Under the pieces are notes generated by a model. That model was not told the DNA's origin. It did no database searches and was given only the letters and a program-made list of their open reading frames with translations. A stretch of 64,000 bases of DNA from Bacillus pseudomycoides (lineage in GTDB: Bacteria; Bacillota; Bacilli; Bacillales; Bacillaceae_G), in NCBI RefSeq assembly GCF_002582035.1, contig NZ_NUQE01000039.1, forward strand, positions 1 to 64,000. The letters run 5' to 3'. Positions 16,946-28,504 of this stretch are shown here, one piece after another. Every line of letters starts with the position of its first letter. Positions within the stretch are counted from its first letter, which is position 1. The translations under genes were made by a program, and so were the position numbers.

Positions 16946-18151
16946 ATGCTAAAAGGGAAAAAAATACTTTTATGTGTTACAGGAGGCATTGCTGTATTCA
17001 AAGCAGCTGCGCTAACAAGTAAATTAACACAGGCAGGTGCGCTTGTGAAAGTAATAATGAGTGAGTCGGCAATGAAGTTTGTTACACCGCTTACATTTCA
17101 AGCGCTTTCTCGCCATGATGTATATACAGATACATTTGATGAAAAAGATTCAGCAGTCATTGCTCATATTGATTTAGCAGACTGGGCTGATGTTGTTCTT
17201 GTTGCACCCGCGACAGCAAACATTATTGGTAAATTCGCAAATGGTCTTGCAGACGATATGATTTCAACGACGCTTCTTGCAACAACAGCTCCAGTGTGGA
17301 TTGCACCTGCAATGAATGTTCATATGTATGAAAATCCAGTTGTTCAACAAAACATGCAAACATTAAAAAAATTAGGTTATACATTTATTGAGCCTGGAGA
17401 AGGATTTTTAGCTTGTGGATATGTTGCGAAAGGTCGATTAGAAGAACCGGAAAACATTGTAGCGATGTTAGAAGTATATTTTTCACAAGGGAAGACACTT
17501 CAAGGAAAACGAATATTAGTGACAGCAGGGCCAACGCGTGAGAAGATTGATCCAGTTCGTTTCATGACAAATTTCTCATCTGGAAAAATGGGCTATGCGC
17601 TTGCGGAAGTTGCAGCAAGTCTTGGAGCAGAGGTTATTCTTGTTTCTGGTCCAACAGCGCTAATGCCACCTGCGAATGTAACGACAATCCAGATACAATC
17701 AGCACAAGATATGTTAGAGGCAGTTTTACGTCATTATTCTAGTATGGATGTTGTAATCAAAACAGCAGCCGTTGCAGATTATCGGCCGAAAGTCGTTTAT
17801 GATGAAAAAATGAAAAAGAAAAATGGCGATACGGTTATTGAACTTGAACGTACGATAGATATCCTTAAGATATTAGGTGAGCGAAAAGAACATCAATTAC
17901 TCATTGGTTTTGCAGCAGAAACAACAAATGTTGAAGAGTATGCAACGAAAAAATTACGTGAGAAAAATGCTGACATGATTGTTGCTAATGATGTAAAAGC
18001 AGAAGGTGCAGGGTTTGGTACGGATACAAATATTGTGACGATGTATAAACGAAATGGCGCTATGATTAAATTGCCTCTGCTAACAAAGCAGGAAGTAGCT
18101 AGAGAAATTTTATTACAAGTTGAAAAAATGCTGGAAGAGGATCCCGCATGA
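16946..18151 (+). CDS. coaBC: CoaBC bifunctional PPC synthetase/decarboxylase
   Basis: The 401-residue enzyme makes 4'-phosphopantetheine from 4'-phosphopantothenate, cysteine and CTP. The N-terminal FMN-dependent decarboxylase (about 1-185) shows VTGGIAVFKA, the catalytic His in IAHIDLADWADV, PAMNVHM and Cys157 in LACGYVAKGRLEEP. The C-terminal ligase (about 190-401) shows VTAGPTREKIDPVRFMTN and KTAAVADYRP with ANDV. It overlaps priA by four bases. It was formerly called dfp. Confidence 0.94.
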   Translation: MLKGKKILLCVTGGIAVFKAAALTSKLTQAGALVKVIMSESAMKFVTPLTFQALSRHDVYTDTFDEKDSAVIAHIDLADWADVVLVAPATANIIGKFANGLADDMISTTLLATTAPVWIAPAMNVHMYENPVVQQNMQTLKKLGYTFIEPGEGFLACGYVAKGRLEEPENIVAMLEVYFSQGKTLQGKRILVTAGPTREKIDPVRFMTNFSSGKMGYALAEVAASLGAEVILVSGPTALMPPANVTTIQIQSAQDMLEAVLRHYSSMDVVIKTAAVADYRPKVVYDEKMKKKNGDTVIELERTIDILKILGERKEHQLLIGFAAETTNVEEYATKKLREKNADMIVANDVKAEGAGFGTDTNIVTMYKRNGAMIKLPLLTKQEVAREILLQVEKMLEEDPA

Positions 18152-20553
18152 AATTTGCAAGTGTAATTGTTGATGTTCCAGCAAGGCAAACGGATAGGCC
18201 ATTCGATTATATAATTCCTAAGCGCTGGGAAGATCTTGTCCAAACAGGTATGCGAGTTGTTGTTCCATTTGGACCACGAAAATTACAAGGGTTCGTTATT
18301 CATATAAAAGACACAGTAGATGTAGATGTGAATAAATTGAAAACATTGCATGAATTGTTAGATGTAACACCTGTATTAAATGAGGAGTTGTTACAGCTTG
18401 GAAATTGGCTTACAGAAGAAACGCTTTGTTTCACAATTTCGGCGTTCCAAGTTATGTTGCCAACAGCGATTAAAGCGACATATAAAAAGCAGTTACACCT
18501 CCATCGTTCTGAAGATATAGCTGAGAATGTAAAATTTCTCTTTCAAGGAAAAGATATTATTAATTGGAGTGTGCTTGATGAACAACCACATTTGTACCGT
18601 GCAGTCCAAACTGAAATTGCGAAAGGAACAGTGGAGGTTGTCTATGAAGTAAAAGATAAGGCGCAAAAGAAAAAGCAAAAAATGATTCAACCTATCTTGC
18701 CATATGAAGAGTTAGAGGAAGCGGCCTTTAACCTAAAAAGTAAAAAACAGCAAGACGTATTGTATTACTTTATGGAACACTATCGGTCTGTGCCGTTAAA
18801 AGTAGTAATGGAAGAATTGCAAATGACAGATGGCCCAATAAAATCTCTTGTGAAAAAGGGTCTGTTAGCTGAAAAGTATGTAGAGATATATCGAAATCCG
18901 TATGATGATGATGCTTTCGAGCGCACAAAACCATTCCCGCTTACAGAAGAGCAACAACAAGTCATTACACCAATCTTAACTTCTATTACAAAAGAGAAGC
19001 ATGAGACATTTTTACTGTATGGTGTAACTGGAAGCGGAAAAACGGAAGTGTATTTACAGTCAATTGAAGAAGTGTTACGAAAAGGAAAAGAAGCGATTGT
19101 ACTTGTGCCGGAAATTTCGTTAACTCCCCAAATGGTTGATCGCTTTAAAGGGCGCTTTGGTTCGCAAGTTGCAGTTCTTCATAGTGCGCTATCTGTTGGG
19201 GAAAAATATGATGAATGGCGCAAAATTTTGCGGAAAGAAGTAAAAGTAGTTGTAGGGGCACGCTCAGCAATTTTTGCACCATTTGAGAATTTAGGAATTA
19301 TTATTATTGATGAAGAACATGAATCAAGTTACAAACAAGAGGATAACCCGCGTTACCATGCACGTTCTGTTGCAATTTGGCGGGGGAAATATCACAATTG
19401 CCCTGTTGTACTAGGAAGCGCTACACCTACACTAGAATCGTTTGCTCGCGCAAAAAAGGGTGTATATGAGCTGCTTACAATGACAAGGCGTATGAATGAA
19501 AGAGATTTGCCGGCAGTTGAGATTATTGATATGAGAGAAGAACTTCGTGCCGGGAATCGTTCTATGTTTTCTCAGCTTCTTCATGAGAAAATAGCGGATC
19601 GATTAGAGAAAAAGGAACAAATGGTACTCTTTTTAAATAGAAGGGGTCATTCAACATTTGTCATGTGCCGTGACTGCGGTTATGTAGTACAATGCCCACA
19701 CTGTGATATTTCACTTACATATCACAGGATGAATAATCGCTTGAAATGTCACTATTGTAGTTATGAGGAAAATTTACCAAATGCTTGCCCTGCTTGTAAT
19801 AGTTCCTATATCCGCTTCTTTGGAACAGGAACACAAAAGGTTGAAGAAGAAATTACAAAACTGTTTCCCGAGGCGCGTGTCATTCGAATGGATGTTGATA
19901 CGACAAGTCGTAAAGGGATGCATGAAAAGCTTCTGAAATCATTTGGTGCAGGAGAGGCAGATATTTTACTCGGAACACAAATGATTGCTAAAGGTCTTGA
20001 TTTTCCAAATATAACGCTTGTAGGTGTATTAACAGCAGATACGATGCTGCATTTGCCGGATTTTAGGGCGAGTGAAAAAACATATCAGCTTTTAACGCAA
20101 GTAAGCGGTCGGGCTGGACGTCACGAACTTCCAGGTGAGGTCGTTATTCAAACGTATACACCCGAACATTATAGTATAGAATTAGCAAAACAGCAGCAGT
20201 ATGATATGTTCTTTGAACGTGAGATGTATATGAGGAAAATTCGGCAATATCCGCCATATTATTATGTCGCATTAGTTACAGTATCTCATCCAGAATTATT
20301 AAAAGCGGTGCAGGTAACAGAGAAGATTGTTGGTTTTTTACGACAACATTGTGCCCAGCAAACGATGATTTTAGGTCCGGTTGCTTCGGCAATTCCTCGT
20401 ATAAAAGATAGATATCGCTATCAATGCATGATAAAATACAAACGGGAACCAAACTTAAAGTACGTGCTTAAAATGGTAAATGAACATTATCAGGCAGAAA
20501 TGCAGAAAGACTTGCAAATCTCAATTGATTTTAATCCAACTATGTTAATGTAG
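18148..20553 (+). CDS. priA: PriA primosomal helicase
   Basis: This 801-residue superfamily-2 helicase restarts collapsed replication forks by loading the DnaD-DnaB-DnaI primosome. An N-terminal 3'-end-binding domain starts VIVDVPARQTDRPFDYIIP. The helicase core has Walker A GVTGSGKTE from residue 292 and DEEH at 388-391. A zinc module of four Cys pairs begins at about residue 507 (CRDCG, CPHC, CHYC, CPAC). GRAGR and the C-terminal domain follow. The length is normal. Translation is coupled to coaBC through the ATGA overlap. A bcr-like repeat lies downstream. Confidence 0.95.
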   Translation: MKFASVIVDVPARQTDRPFDYIIPKRWEDLVQTGMRVVVPFGPRKLQGFVIHIKDTVDVDVNKLKTLHELLDVTPVLNEELLQLGNWLTEETLCFTISAFQVMLPTAIKATYKKQLHLHRSEDIAENVKFLFQGKDIINWSVLDEQPHLYRAVQTEIAKGTVEVVYEVKDKAQKKKQKMIQPILPYEELEEAAFNLKSKKQQDVLYYFMEHYRSVPLKVVMEELQMTDGPIKSLVKKGLLAEKYVEIYRNPYDDDAFERTKPFPLTEEQQQVITPILTSITKEKHETFLLYGVTGSGKTEVYLQSIEEVLRKGKEAIVLVPEISLTPQMVDRFKGRFGSQVAVLHSALSVGEKYDEWRKILRKEVKVVVGARSAIFAPFENLGIIIIDEEHESSYKQEDNPRYHARSVAIWRGKYHNCPVVLGSATPTLESFARAKKGVYELLTMTRRMNERDLPAVEIIDMREELRAGNRSMFSQLLHEKIADRLEKKEQMVLFLNRRGHSTFVMCRDCGYVVQCPHCDISLTYHRMNNRLKCHYCSYEENLPNACPACNSSYIRFFGTGTQKVEEEITKLFPEARVIRMDVDTTSRKGMHEKLLKSFGAGEADILLGTQMIAKGLDFPNITLVGVLTADTMLHLPDFRASEKTYQLLTQVSGRAGRHELPGEVVIQTYTPEHYSIELAKQQQYDMFFEREMYMRKIRQYPPYYYVALVTVSHPELLKAVQVTEKIVGFLRQHCAQQTMILGPVASAIPRIKDRYRYQCMIKYKREPNLKYVLKMVNEHYQAEMQKDLQISIDFNPTMLM

Positions 20554-20597
20554 CAAAGCTGGAAATTAGCAGTCAAATTCAGAGACAAATGGATAAA

Positions 20598-20754
20598 ATA
20601 AAGTGAAACTTCCATCAGTGGGGGATTCTTTATCCCTCCACTGATGGTTAGTTGCACCAATCGGGTTTTTACAGGTAGTTATCCCTCACCTATCTTCTTC
20701 ACCTTTCTCTGAATTTTGAGGTGGGGATCTTACTGCCTGTTAATGCGGGATAAA
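20598..20754 (-). repeat. bcr1-like repeat, copy B, flanked by ATAAA
   Basis: The 157-bp unit begins ATAAAGTGAAACTTCCATCAG and ends TTAATGCGGGATAAA, giving TTTAT/ATAAA at both ends. The internal complementary blocks (GTGGGGGA/TCCCTCCAC and GGTAGTTATCCCTCACC/GGTGGGGATCTTACTGCC) match copy A. Confidence 0.85.
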
Positions 20755-20891
20755 GTGGAATTTCTACAAGTAGGAAGCTTCATTTCACTACTTGTGGAAA
20801 GCCACTAATTGAGCTCTTATTGCCTACCAATAGCAAGTTAAGAATATATGTCTTTATTTGAATCTGATTGTATGTTGAGAAGGAGAGAAGT
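20755..20891. other. Spacer before def, with a hairpin
   Basis: CTACAAGTAG (about 20764-20773) can pair with CTACTTGTGG (about 20790-20799). It follows a further GTGGAATTTC that resembles a repeat end, so it may be a worn repeat fragment. GAAGGAGAG before def is the only other clear signal. Confidence 0.4.
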
Positions 20892-21368
20892 ATGGCAACG
20901 TTAGAAATTGTAAAACATCCAAATGAAGTATTAGAAACGCCGTGTGAACGTGTTATAAATTTTGATAAAAAGTTAGTGAAGCTTTTAAAAGATATGCACG
21001 AAACAATGCTAATTGCAGATGGTGTTGGTTTAGCAGCACCGCAAGTTGGTGTAAGTCTGCAAGTTGCTGTTGTAGACATTGATGATGATAACGGGAAAAT
21101 TGAGTTGATTAATCCTGTTATTTTAGAACAACGTGGTGAACAAGTAGGTCCCGAAGGCTGCTTAAGTTTTCCGGGGCTTTTTGGTGATGTAACACGTGCT
21201 GAGTATATTAAAGTACGTGCTCAAAATCGCCGTGGAAAAGTATTTTTACTAGAAGCAGACGGATTTTTAGCTCGTGCAATTCAACATGAAATCGATCATT
21301 TACACGGTGTATTATTTACATCTAAAGTAACGCGATATTATGAAGAAAACGAATTAGAAGAGATGTAA
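20892..21368 (+). CDS. def: Peptide deformylase
   Basis: The 158-residue metalloenzyme removes the formyl group from nascent chains. All three family motifs are present: GVGLAAPQVG from residue 44, EGCLSFP at 88-94 (metal ligand Cys90) and HEIDH at 132-136. It is a short type-1-like form; many Bacillus also carry a longer second deformylase elsewhere. ATG 20892 follows GAAGGAGAG. fmt, the enzyme that adds the formyl group, starts 16 bases downstream, so formylation and deformylation are on one transcript. Confidence 0.94.
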   Translation: MATLEIVKHPNEVLETPCERVINFDKKLVKLLKDMHETMLIADGVGLAAPQVGVSLQVAVVDIDDDNGKIELINPVILEQRGEQVGPEGCLSFPGLFGDVTRAEYIKVRAQNRRGKVFLLEADGFLARAIQHEIDHLHGVLFTSKVTRYYEENELEEM

Positions 21369-21384
21369 AAGGAGAGTTTTTTGA

Positions 21385-22329
21385 ATGGTGAAAGTTGTAT
21401 TTATGGGAACACCGGACTTTTCAGTGCCGGTGCTTCGTCGTCTTATTGAAGATGGATATGATGTGATTGGTGTTGTGACACAACCGGATCGTCCAGTAGG
21501 TAGAAAAAAGATTATGACACCAACACCTGTTAAAGTGGAAGCAGAAAAACATGGTATTCCGGTGTTACAACCGTTAAAAATTCGTGAAAAAGATGAATAT
21601 GAAAAGGTGTTGGCGCTAGAGCCGGATTTAATTGTAACAGCTGCATTCGGACAAATTGTACCAAACGAAATTTTAGAAGCACCGAAGTACGGATGTATTA
21701 ATGTCCATGCTTCATTACTTCCAGAACTTCGCGGTGGTGCACCTATTCATTATTCCATCATGCAAGGAAAAGAAAAAACAGGTATTACCATTATGTATAT
21801 GGTTGAAAAATTAGATGCCGGCGATATTTTAACGCAAGTAGAAGTAGAGATTGAAGAACGTGAAACAACTGGTTCATTATTTGATAAATTAAGTGAGGCT
21901 GGAGCGCACTTATTATCAAAAACTGTTCCGCTGTTAATACAAGGGAAGTTGGAACCAATTAAACAAAATGAAGACGAAGCAACATTTGCTTACAATATTA
22001 AACGTGAGCAAGAAAAAATTAATTGGATGAAAACAGGTGAAGAGGTTTACAATCATATTCGTGGTTTAAATCCATGGCCAGTTGCTTATACGACTTTAGC
22101 AGGACAAGTTGTAAAAGTATGGTGGGGAGAAAAGGTTTCTGTAAAGGAGCAAGCCGAAGCGGGCACAATTATAGCAGTTGAAGAAGATGGTTTTATTGTG
22201 GCGACAGGAAATAAAACAGCAATTAAAATTATCGAGTTGCAGCCATCTGGTAAAAAGCGTATGAGCTGTTCACAATTTTTGCGTGGAACAAAGCCTGAAA
22301 TTGGTACGAAGTTAGGAGTAGACGCATGA
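21385..22329 (+). CDS. fmt: Methionyl-tRNA formyltransferase
   Basis: The 314-residue enzyme transfers a formyl group from 10-formyl-THF to Met-tRNAi. The catalytic triad sits where expected: Asn106 and His108 in [18 protein letters not shown], and Asp144 in DAGDIL. The C-terminal tRNA-binding domain begins at about residue 207 ([26 protein letters not shown]). It is preceded by AAAGGAGAG and overlaps rsmB by four bases. Confidence 0.95.
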   Translation: MVKVVFMGTPDFSVPVLRRLIEDGYDVIGVVTQPDRPVGRKKIMTPTPVKVEAEKHGIPVLQPLKIREKDEYEKVLALEPDLIVTAAFGQIVPNEILEAPKYGCINVHASLLPELRGGAPIHYSIMQGKEKTGITIMYMVEKLDAGDILTQVEVEIEERETTGSLFDKLSEAGAHLLSKTVPLLIQGKLEPIKQNEDEATFAYNIKREQEKINWMKTGEEVYNHIRGLNPWPVAYTTLAGQVVKVWWGEKVSVKEQAEAGTIIAVEEDGFIVATGNKTAIKIIELQPSGKKRMSCSQFLRGTKPEIGTKLGVDA

Positions 22330-23660
22330 AACAAAACGTTCGTGAATTAGCTCTTGACGGTTTATTACAAGTTGAAAAAAGCGGCGCATACAGTAATTTG
22401 CTTTTGAATAATATTATTGAAAAAAGCAATATTGATAAAAAAGATGTTGGATTGTTAACAGAAATTGTATATGGAACAATTCAAAGACGTGATACACTTG
22501 ATTACTATTTACAACCGTTTTTGCGGAAAAAGATTGAACTGTGGGTAAAAGTGCTACTTCGCTTATCTTTATATCAAATGCAATATTTAGATCGTGTTCC
22601 AGAGCGAGCGGCAATTCATGAAGCGGTTGAAATTGCAAAACGTCGTGGTCATAAAGGAATTGCAGGCCTTGTGAACGGAGTGCTTCGTTCTATTCAGCGT
22701 GAAGGTGTTCCATCGTTAAATGAGATTAAAAATCCTGAAAAGCGCCTTGCAATTGCGACAAGTCATCCAGAATGGCTTGTAAAAGAATGGGTAGAAGCAT
22801 ACGGAATTGAAACAGCACAAAAAATGTGTGAAGTAAACTTACTTCCACCAGTTCCAACCGCTCGAGTTAATGTGGCGAAAGCGTCTGTAGAAGAAGCGCT
22901 TCAAATGCTAGAAACAGAAGGAATTCAAGCAAAATATGGTGATTTATCAGAAGATGCAATTCAAATTGAAAAAGGAAATGTAGCTCATACAAAAGCATTT
23001 CAAGAAGGATTGTTGTCTATTCAAGATGAAAGTTCTATGCTTGTAGCTCGTGCACTTGATCCAGAAATGGGAGATATTATCCTTGATAGTTGCGCTGCTC
23101 CTGGTGGGAAAACAACGCATATTGCTGAACGCTTGCAAGGAACGGGGGAAGTCATCTCTCTTGATTTACATCCACATAAAGTGCGTTTAATTCAGCAGCA
23201 AGCAAAGCGTCTTCAATTAGAAAATGTAGAAGCGAAAACGCTTGATGCACGAAAAGTGCAAGAACATTTTGAACAAGAGAGTTTTGATAAAGTATTAGTA
23301 GATGCTCCGTGCTCTGGATTTGGTGTGATTCGCCGTAAACCAGATATTAAAATCGGAAAGCAAAAAGAAGATAGTGAAAGACTTGCAAATATTCAACTAT
23401 CTATTTTAGAAAAGGTAGCTCCTTTATTGAAAAAGGGAGGATGTCTTGTTTATAGTACGTGTACAATTGAAAAAATAGAAAATGAACAAGTAGTAGAGCT
23501 GTTTTTACAATCACATCCTGAATTTGAATGGGATACAACAATGAAAGAACGATTGCCAAAAGCAGTGCATCCGTATGTAGTAGAAGGTGGAGTACAAATT
23601 TTACCGCACTACTTTGCGACGGATGGATTTTATATCGCTTGTTTAAGAAAGAAGGTGTAG
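22326..23660 (+). CDS. rsmB: 16S rRNA m5C967 methyltransferase RsmB
   Basis: The 444-residue protein joins an N-terminal NusB-like RNA-binding domain (about 1-130) to a SAM-dependent m5C methyltransferase domain. SAM-binding [13 protein letters not shown] lies in the C-terminal half. The two catalytic cysteines are Cys329 in DAPCSGFG and Cys379 in YSTCTIEK. It modifies C967 (E. coli numbering) of 16S rRNA. It overlaps fmt and is followed four bases later by rlmN, so fmt-rsmB-rlmN form a translation-related unit. Confidence 0.94.
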   Translation: MKQNVRELALDGLLQVEKSGAYSNLLLNNIIEKSNIDKKDVGLLTEIVYGTIQRRDTLDYYLQPFLRKKIELWVKVLLRLSLYQMQYLDRVPERAAIHEAVEIAKRRGHKGIAGLVNGVLRSIQREGVPSLNEIKNPEKRLAIATSHPEWLVKEWVEAYGIETAQKMCEVNLLPPVPTARVNVAKASVEEALQMLETEGIQAKYGDLSEDAIQIEKGNVAHTKAFQEGLLSIQDESSMLVARALDPEMGDIILDSCAAPGGKTTHIAERLQGTGEVISLDLHPHKVRLIQQQAKRLQLENVEAKTLDARKVQEHFEQESFDKVLVDAPCSGFGVIRRKPDIKIGKQKEDSERLANIQLSILEKVAPLLKKGGCLVYSTCTIEKIENEQVVELFLQSHPEFEWDTTMKERLPKAVHPYVVEGGVQILPHYFATDGFYIACLRKKV

Positions 23661-23664
23661 CATC

Positions 23665-24753
23665 ATGGAAACAACTGCAAAAAAACAAAAAAAAGAATTA
23701 GAAACAAAAAAACCGTCTATTTATTCCCTGCAGCTTCATGATATGGAACAATGGTTAAAAGAACAAGGGGAACCTAAATTCCGCGCTGGTCAAATTTTTG
23801 ATTGGCTTTATAAAAAACGTGTAACAACTTTTGAGGATATGTCAAACCTTTCTAAAGGATTGCGTGAAAAATTGTCGAATTCCTTTGATATTACAACTTT
23901 AAAAACATTAGTAAAGCAAACATCTTCAGATGGAACAATTAAATTTTTATTCCAACTGCATGATGGATATTCGATTGAAACCGTATTAATGCGCCATGAT
24001 TACGGAAATTCAATTTGTGTAACAACACAGGTTGGTTGCCGAATTGGCTGTACGTTTTGCGCATCAACACTTGGCGGCTTAAAACGTAATTTAGAAGCTG
24101 GTGAGATTGTTGCGCAAGTTGTCGAAGTACAACGTGAGCTAGATGCTACAGATGAGCGTGTAAGCTCTCTTGTTGTTATGGGAATCGGAGAACCGTTTGA
24201 TAATTATGACAGCTTAATGGCGTTTTTACGCATCGTGAATCATGAAAAAGGACTTCACATTGGAGCGCGTCATATGACGGTATCAACAAGTGGAATTATC
24301 CCGAAAATTTATAAGTTTGCTGAAGAAAATATACAAATTAACTTTGCGGTTTCCTTACATGCTCCAAATACAGAACTGCGTTCAAAATTAATGCCAATTA
24401 ACCGGGCATACAAGCTACCAGATTTAATGGAAGCTATCAAATATTACATCGAGAAAACCGGGCGTCGTGTTTCGTTTGAATATGGCTTATTTGGAGGAGA
24501 AAATGACCAAGTCGAACATGCTGTAGAATTAGCTCAGCTGTTAAAAGGTGTGAAATGTCATGTTAACTTAATTCCAGTTAACTATGTACCAGAACGCGAT
24601 TATGTGAGAACACCGCGCGAACAGATTTTCTTGTTTGAAAAAACATTAAAAGATCGTGGTGTTAATGTAACGATTCGTCGTGAACAAGGTCATGATATTG
24701 ATGCAGCCTGCGGTCAATTGCGTGCAAAGGAGCGCAAAGAAGAGACGAGGTGA
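23665..24753 (+). CDS. rlmN: RlmN, 23S rRNA/tRNA m2A methyltransferase
   Basis: This 362-residue radical-SAM enzyme methylates C2 of A2503 in 23S rRNA. The 4Fe-4S ligands are Cys125, Cys129 and Cys132 in [11 protein letters not shown]. The second catalytic cysteine is Cys349 in [10 protein letters not shown] near the end, and [10 protein letters not shown] is the SAM-binding GEP-type loop. The first 15 residues are a Lys-rich extension ([14 protein letters not shown]). AAGAAGGTG precedes the start. The stop codon is directly next to the prpC start. Confidence 0.95.
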   Translation: METTAKKQKKELETKKPSIYSLQLHDMEQWLKEQGEPKFRAGQIFDWLYKKRVTTFEDMSNLSKGLREKLSNSFDITTLKTLVKQTSSDGTIKFLFQLHDGYSIETVLMRHDYGNSICVTTQVGCRIGCTFCASTLGGLKRNLEAGEIVAQVVEVQRELDATDERVSSLVVMGIGEPFDNYDSLMAFLRIVNHEKGLHIGARHMTVSTSGIIPKIYKFAEENIQINFAVSLHAPNTELRSKLMPINRAYKLPDLMEAIKYYIEKTGRRVSFEYGLFGGENDQVEHAVELAQLLKGVKCHVNLIPVNYVPERDYVRTPREQIFLFEKTLKDRGVNVTIRREQGHDIDAACGQLRAKERKEETR

Positions 24754-24754
24754 A

Positions 24755-25510
24755 ATGATGAAAACCGTGTTTCTATCAGATAAAGGAAAAGTTCGCCAAC
24801 ATAATGAAGATAGTACAGGAGTGTTTCATAATCTAGATGGAGATGTTTTAGCGGTTGTAGCAGATGGAATGGGAGGTCATCGAGCAGGCGATGTTGCTAG
24901 CTCGATGGCAATCCAATTGTTCCATGACTATTGGAAACAAACGTACAATATGGATACGCCTAAAAAAGCAGAACAATGGTTACATAATCATGCTCAAATT
25001 ATTAATGAACGAGTATACAAATATTCTAGAGAGCATCCAGAATGTAGTGGAATGGGAACGACAATCGTTGTTGCTTTGTGCACAGCTACTTTTGTTACAA
25101 TTGCCCATATTGGAGATAGTCGCTGTTATATATTATCAGACAATTATATGTCACTTGTAACGGAAGATCATTCCCTTGTAAACGAACTCGTGCGACATGG
25201 AGAAATTTCAAAAGAAGATGCTGAATATCATCCAAGGAAAAATGTTTTATTGAGGGCGCTTGGTACGGAAGAAACCGTTATATTAGATGTGAAAACTTTA
25301 ATATTAGAAGAGGGAGATCAGTTGTTGCTCTGTTCTGACGGATTATCTAATAAAGTTGCAATGAGTCGCATGAAAGAGGTTTTACAATCTGATGAGCTTT
25401 TGAAAACCAAAAGCGAACAACTTGTGCAGCTTGCAAATGACCTTGGAGGGGAAGACAACATTACTCTTGTCATTATTGATTATACGGATTCGGCGAACGA
25501 AAGTAGGTGA
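24755..25510 (+). CDS. prpC: PP2C Ser/Thr phosphatase PrpC
   Basis: The 251-residue Mn-dependent phosphatase reverses phosphorylation by PrkC. The PP2C metal motifs are visible: Asp37-Gly in VADGMGGH, the GMGTTIV core, [27 protein letters not shown] and [27 protein letters not shown] gives the normal N-terminus. I chose the ATG at 24755 after GACGAGGTGA. It overlaps the prkC region by a few bases, as usual for this kinase/phosphatase pair. Confidence 0.94.
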   Translation: MMKTVFLSDKGKVRQHNEDSTGVFHNLDGDVLAVVADGMGGHRAGDVASSMAIQLFHDYWKQTYNMDTPKKAEQWLHNHAQIINERVYKYSREHPECSGMGTTIVVALCTATFVTIAHIGDSRCYILSDNYMSLVTEDHSLVNELVRHGEISKEDAEYHPRKNVLLRALGTEETVILDVKTLILEEGDQLLLCSDGLSNKVAMSRMKEVLQSDELLKTKSEQLVQLANDLGGEDNITLVIIDYTDSANESR

Positions 25511-25518
25511 ATTACAAC

Positions 25519-27489
25519 GTGATGATTGGAAGACGCCTAAATGACCGTTACAAGCTGCTGAAAATGATTGGTGGCGGGGGAATGGCCAATGTATATTTGG
25601 CGCATGATGACATACTTGATCGCGATGTAGCTGTAAAAATGTTACGGCTTGATTATTCAAATAATGATGAGTTTATTAAGCGTTTTCATCGAGAAGCACA
25701 ATCGGTTACAACGTTGTCGCATCCAAATATTGTTAATATGTATGATGTCGGAGAAGAAGACGGAATTTATTATCTTGTTATGGAATATGTCCCTGGTCAA
25801 ACGTTAAAGCAATACATACAACAGCGAGGGCTTCTTCCTGTAGGAGAAGCGCTTGATATTATGGAACAATTAACTGCTGCGATGGCTCATGCGCATCATT
25901 TTGAAATTGTTCACCGTGATATTAAGCCTCATAATATTTTAATTCGAAGTGACGGTGTTGTGAAGGTCACAGATTTTGGTATTGCAACAGCGACAAGCGC
26001 AACGACGATCACACATACAAATTCTGTTCTTGGTTCTGTTCATTATTTATCTCCTGAGCAGGCAAGAGGCGGTGTTGCCAATAAGCAATCAGATATTTAT
26101 TCACTTGGAATTGTGATGTTTGAACTATTAACAGGAAGGCCGCCGTTTTCTGGAGAGTCTGCTGTTTCTATTGCTCTTAAACATTTGCAAAATGAAACAC
26201 CATCTCCGAAAAGATGGAATCCTGAAATTCCACAAAGTGTAGAAAATATTATTTTGAAAGCAACAACGAAAGACCCATTTCATCGCTATCAATCTGCGAA
26301 TGCAATGAAACGTGATATTGAAACAGCATTGTATCCAGAGCGAATAAATGAACAACCTTTCTATATACCTGAAGATATGGAAGCAACAAAGGCAATTCCT
26401 ATCATTCAGCAGGAGCAATTGATAAATGCAAATAGTGAAGAAACAATTGTTTTATCTGGAAATTCGAAAGAAGAAAAGCAGCAAAATGAACTAAAACAAG
26501 AAGAACAACAAAAAAAGAAAAGCAATCGATGGCTCAAAATTTTACTTGCGACTTTCATATTTTTAGTTGTGTGTGGAATATTGGCAGTGACAGTTATTCC
26601 AGGTTTCTTTATTCCAAAGGAAGTTAAAGTGCCTGATGTGTCTGGTATGACCTATGAAAAAGCTGTCAATACACTTGTTGATAAAGGATTTGAATTGACG
26701 GCACCGCAAGTTGTATATACAGATGAAGTGGAAGAAGGTAAGGTCATTAAAACAAATCCAGCGTCAGGACGGATTGTGAGAGAGAATACAAAAATCACGA
26801 TTTTTCAATCAGGTGGAAAACAAAAGAAAAAAATGCCTAATTTAATTGGGAAAGAATATAACCAGATTAAAGATGAATTGACTCAATATAAGGGCGTTGT
26901 ACCTTATTATATTGAAAGCGAAAAGCCGAAAGATGAAATTGTAGAACAAATTCCTGAAGCAGGACAATCTATTGTAGAGGAAGAGCAAGAAATAAAAGTG
27001 TGGATTAGTAAGGGGCCGAAACAAATTCGACTTGTTGATTTTTCTGGTTGGACAGAAAATAGTGTGAATAGCTATCTAAACGAGAAAAAGCTTGTTCCAG
27101 AAATAAAGAGAGAGTATTCAAATACAGTTGATAAAGGGCTTGTTATTTCACAATCCCCAAAACCAAATACGAATTTAAAAGAAGGGGAGAAAGTAACAAT
27201 TGTTGTCTCTGATGGACCGAAAGAAAAGCCGATGAAAACTGTAAAAGTCGACAATATTCCAATTGATTATCAAGCACCAGCAACTGGAGAGAAAAAACCA
27301 CAAACAATTGAAATATATAAAGAAGATATGCAGAATACTATGGATAAGCCGTTTGAAACGAGAACGATAACGGAGTCTACGACAATTTCTCTTGAGTTTC
27401 TTATTCAAGAAGGAAACAAAGGACGTTATAAAATTGTTCGTGACGGAACGACGTTAATTGAAAAAGAAGTTCTGTATCCAACGGAATAA
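25519..27489 (+). CDS. prkC: PASTA Ser/Thr kinase PrkC
   Basis: This membrane kinase senses cell-wall muropeptides and acts in spore germination and wall homeostasis. The kinase domain (about 7-270) has the glycine loop IGGGGMANV, Lys40 in VAVKML and Asp134 in HRDIKPHN. One membrane helix (about 335-355) follows, then three PASTA repeats ([40 protein letters not shown]) and a C-terminal extracellular domain. With GTG 25519 as start the catalytic residues take the positions known in B. subtilis PrkC; an upstream GTG at 25507 overlaps the ribosome site AGGTGA. The TAA stop coincides with a repeat end (TAAAGTGAA). Confidence 0.94.
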   Translation: MMIGRRLNDRYKLLKMIGGGGMANVYLAHDDILDRDVAVKMLRLDYSNNDEFIKRFHREAQSVTTLSHPNIVNMYDVGEEDGIYYLVMEYVPGQTLKQYIQQRGLLPVGEALDIMEQLTAAMAHAHHFEIVHRDIKPHNILIRSDGVVKVTDFGIATATSATTITHTNSVLGSVHYLSPEQARGGVANKQSDIYSLGIVMFELLTGRPPFSGESAVSIALKHLQNETPSPKRWNPEIPQSVENIILKATTKDPFHRYQSANAMKRDIETALYPERINEQPFYIPEDMEATKAIPIIQQEQLINANSEETIVLSGNSKEEKQQNELKQEEQQKKKSNRWLKILLATFIFLVVCGILAVTVIPGFFIPKEVKVPDVSGMTYEKAVNTLVDKGFELTAPQVVYTDEVEEGKVIKTNPASGRIVRENTKITIFQSGGKQKKKMPNLIGKEYNQIKDELTQYKGVVPYYIESEKPKDEIVEQIPEAGQSIVEEEQEIKVWISKGPKQIRLVDFSGWTENSVNSYLNEKKLVPEIKREYSNTVDKGLVISQSPKPNTNLKEGEKVTIVVSDGPKEKPMKTVKVDNIPIDYQAPATGEKKPQTIEIYKEDMQNTMDKPFETRTITESTTISLEFLIQEGNKGRYKIVRDGTTLIEKEVLYPTE

Positions 27490-27560
27490 AGTGAAGCTCC
27501 CGTTAAGAATGCTTATAAATGGTGAGTTGAACGAATCTCGTTCTAAAGTCTATTATGAAT
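27486..27560. repeat. Worn bcr-like repeat end after prkC
   Basis: ATAAAGTGAAGCTCCCG directly at the prkC stop codon resembles the repeat terminus, and GAGTTGAACGAATC resembles the internal AGTTGAACCAATCGG of copy A. The remainder is not recognisable. Confidence 0.45.
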
Positions 27561-27622
27561 ATCTATGAAAAGAAATTGGCTTTTTATGTCCTTTAGAACA
27601 AGATAAATGAAGGAGAGAATGT

Positions 27623-28504
27623 ATGCCAGAAGGGAAAATTATAAAAGCTTTAAGTGGATTCTACTATGTGCAGCATGAAGAGGAGGTAACGCAGTGCCGC
27701 GGACGTGGTGTATTTCGTAAACATAAAATTACACCGCTTGTTGGCGATCAAGTCGTATTCCAAGCTGAAAATCCGAGCGAAGGATATGTTCTAGAAATAT
27801 TAGAGCGAAAAAATGAACTTGTGCGCCCGCCGATTGCGAACGTTGATCAAGCTTTGCTTGTGTTTTCTGCAGTAGAACCAGAGTTTAATCCATTGTTATT
27901 AGATCGGTTTTTAGTTTTAATTGAGTTTCATAATATTAAACCAATTATTTGTATTAGTAAAATGGATTTAATAGATGTGAAAACACGTGAAACAATTGAA
28001 GCGTATGCGCGGGATTACATTGCAATTGGTTACGATGTTGTATTTACTTCAACGACAACTTCAGAGAGTATAGAAGTGTTAAAACCGTTTTTACAAGGGT
28101 GTGTTTCCGTTGTAGCAGGTCAATCTGGCGTAGGGAAATCTTCTCTTTTAAATGTGCTACGTCCAGATTTAGCGTTAAAAACGAGTGGAATTTCAGCTCA
28201 TTTAGGACGAGGTAAGCATACGACAAGACATGTGGAATTAATTGAAATAGGCAGCGGCCTTGTTGCGGATACACCTGGGTTTAGTTCACTGGATTTTATC
28301 GATATAGAAGTAGAAGATCTCACATATTGTTTTCCAGAGCTGAAAGAACAGAGTCAATACTGTAAATTTAGAGGCTGTACACATCTTTCGGAACCGAAGT
28401 GTGCGGTGAAAGATGCTGTAGAAGAAGGTAGCATTACACGCTATCGTTATGAGCACTATATGCAATTCGTTGAAGAAATTAGAGAGAGAAAGCCGAGGTA
28501 TTAA
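27623..28504 (+). CDS. rsgA: RsgA ribosome-assembly GTPase
   Basis: The 293-residue protein is a circularly permuted GTPase that helps late 30S maturation. An OB-fold N-terminal part (about 1-65) precedes the G domain, where G4 (ISKMDL) comes before G1 (GQSGVGKSS) and G3 (DTPGFSS). A C-terminal zinc site ([14 protein letters not shown]) ends the protein. AAGGAGAG precedes the ATG. Its TAA overlaps the rpe ATG by one base. Confidence 0.95.
   Translation: MPEGKIIKALSGFYYVQHEEEVTQCRGRGVFRKHKITPLVGDQVVFQAENPSEGYVLEILERKNELVRPPIANVDQALLVFSAVEPEFNPLLLDRFLVLIEFHNIKPIICISKMDLIDVKTRETIEAYARDYIAIGYDVVFTSTTTSESIEVLKPFLQGCVSVVAGQSGVGKSSLLNVLRPDLALKTSGISAHLGRGKHTTRHVELIEIGSGLVADTPGFSSLDFIDIEVEDLTYCFPELKEQSQYCKFRGCTHLSEPKCAVKDAVEEGSITRYRYEHYMQFVEEIRERKPRY

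Noticed and set aside
20764-20799. A hairpin before def as a riboswitch
   Set aside because: It is short, lacks any known aptamer pattern and looks like a worn repeat end.
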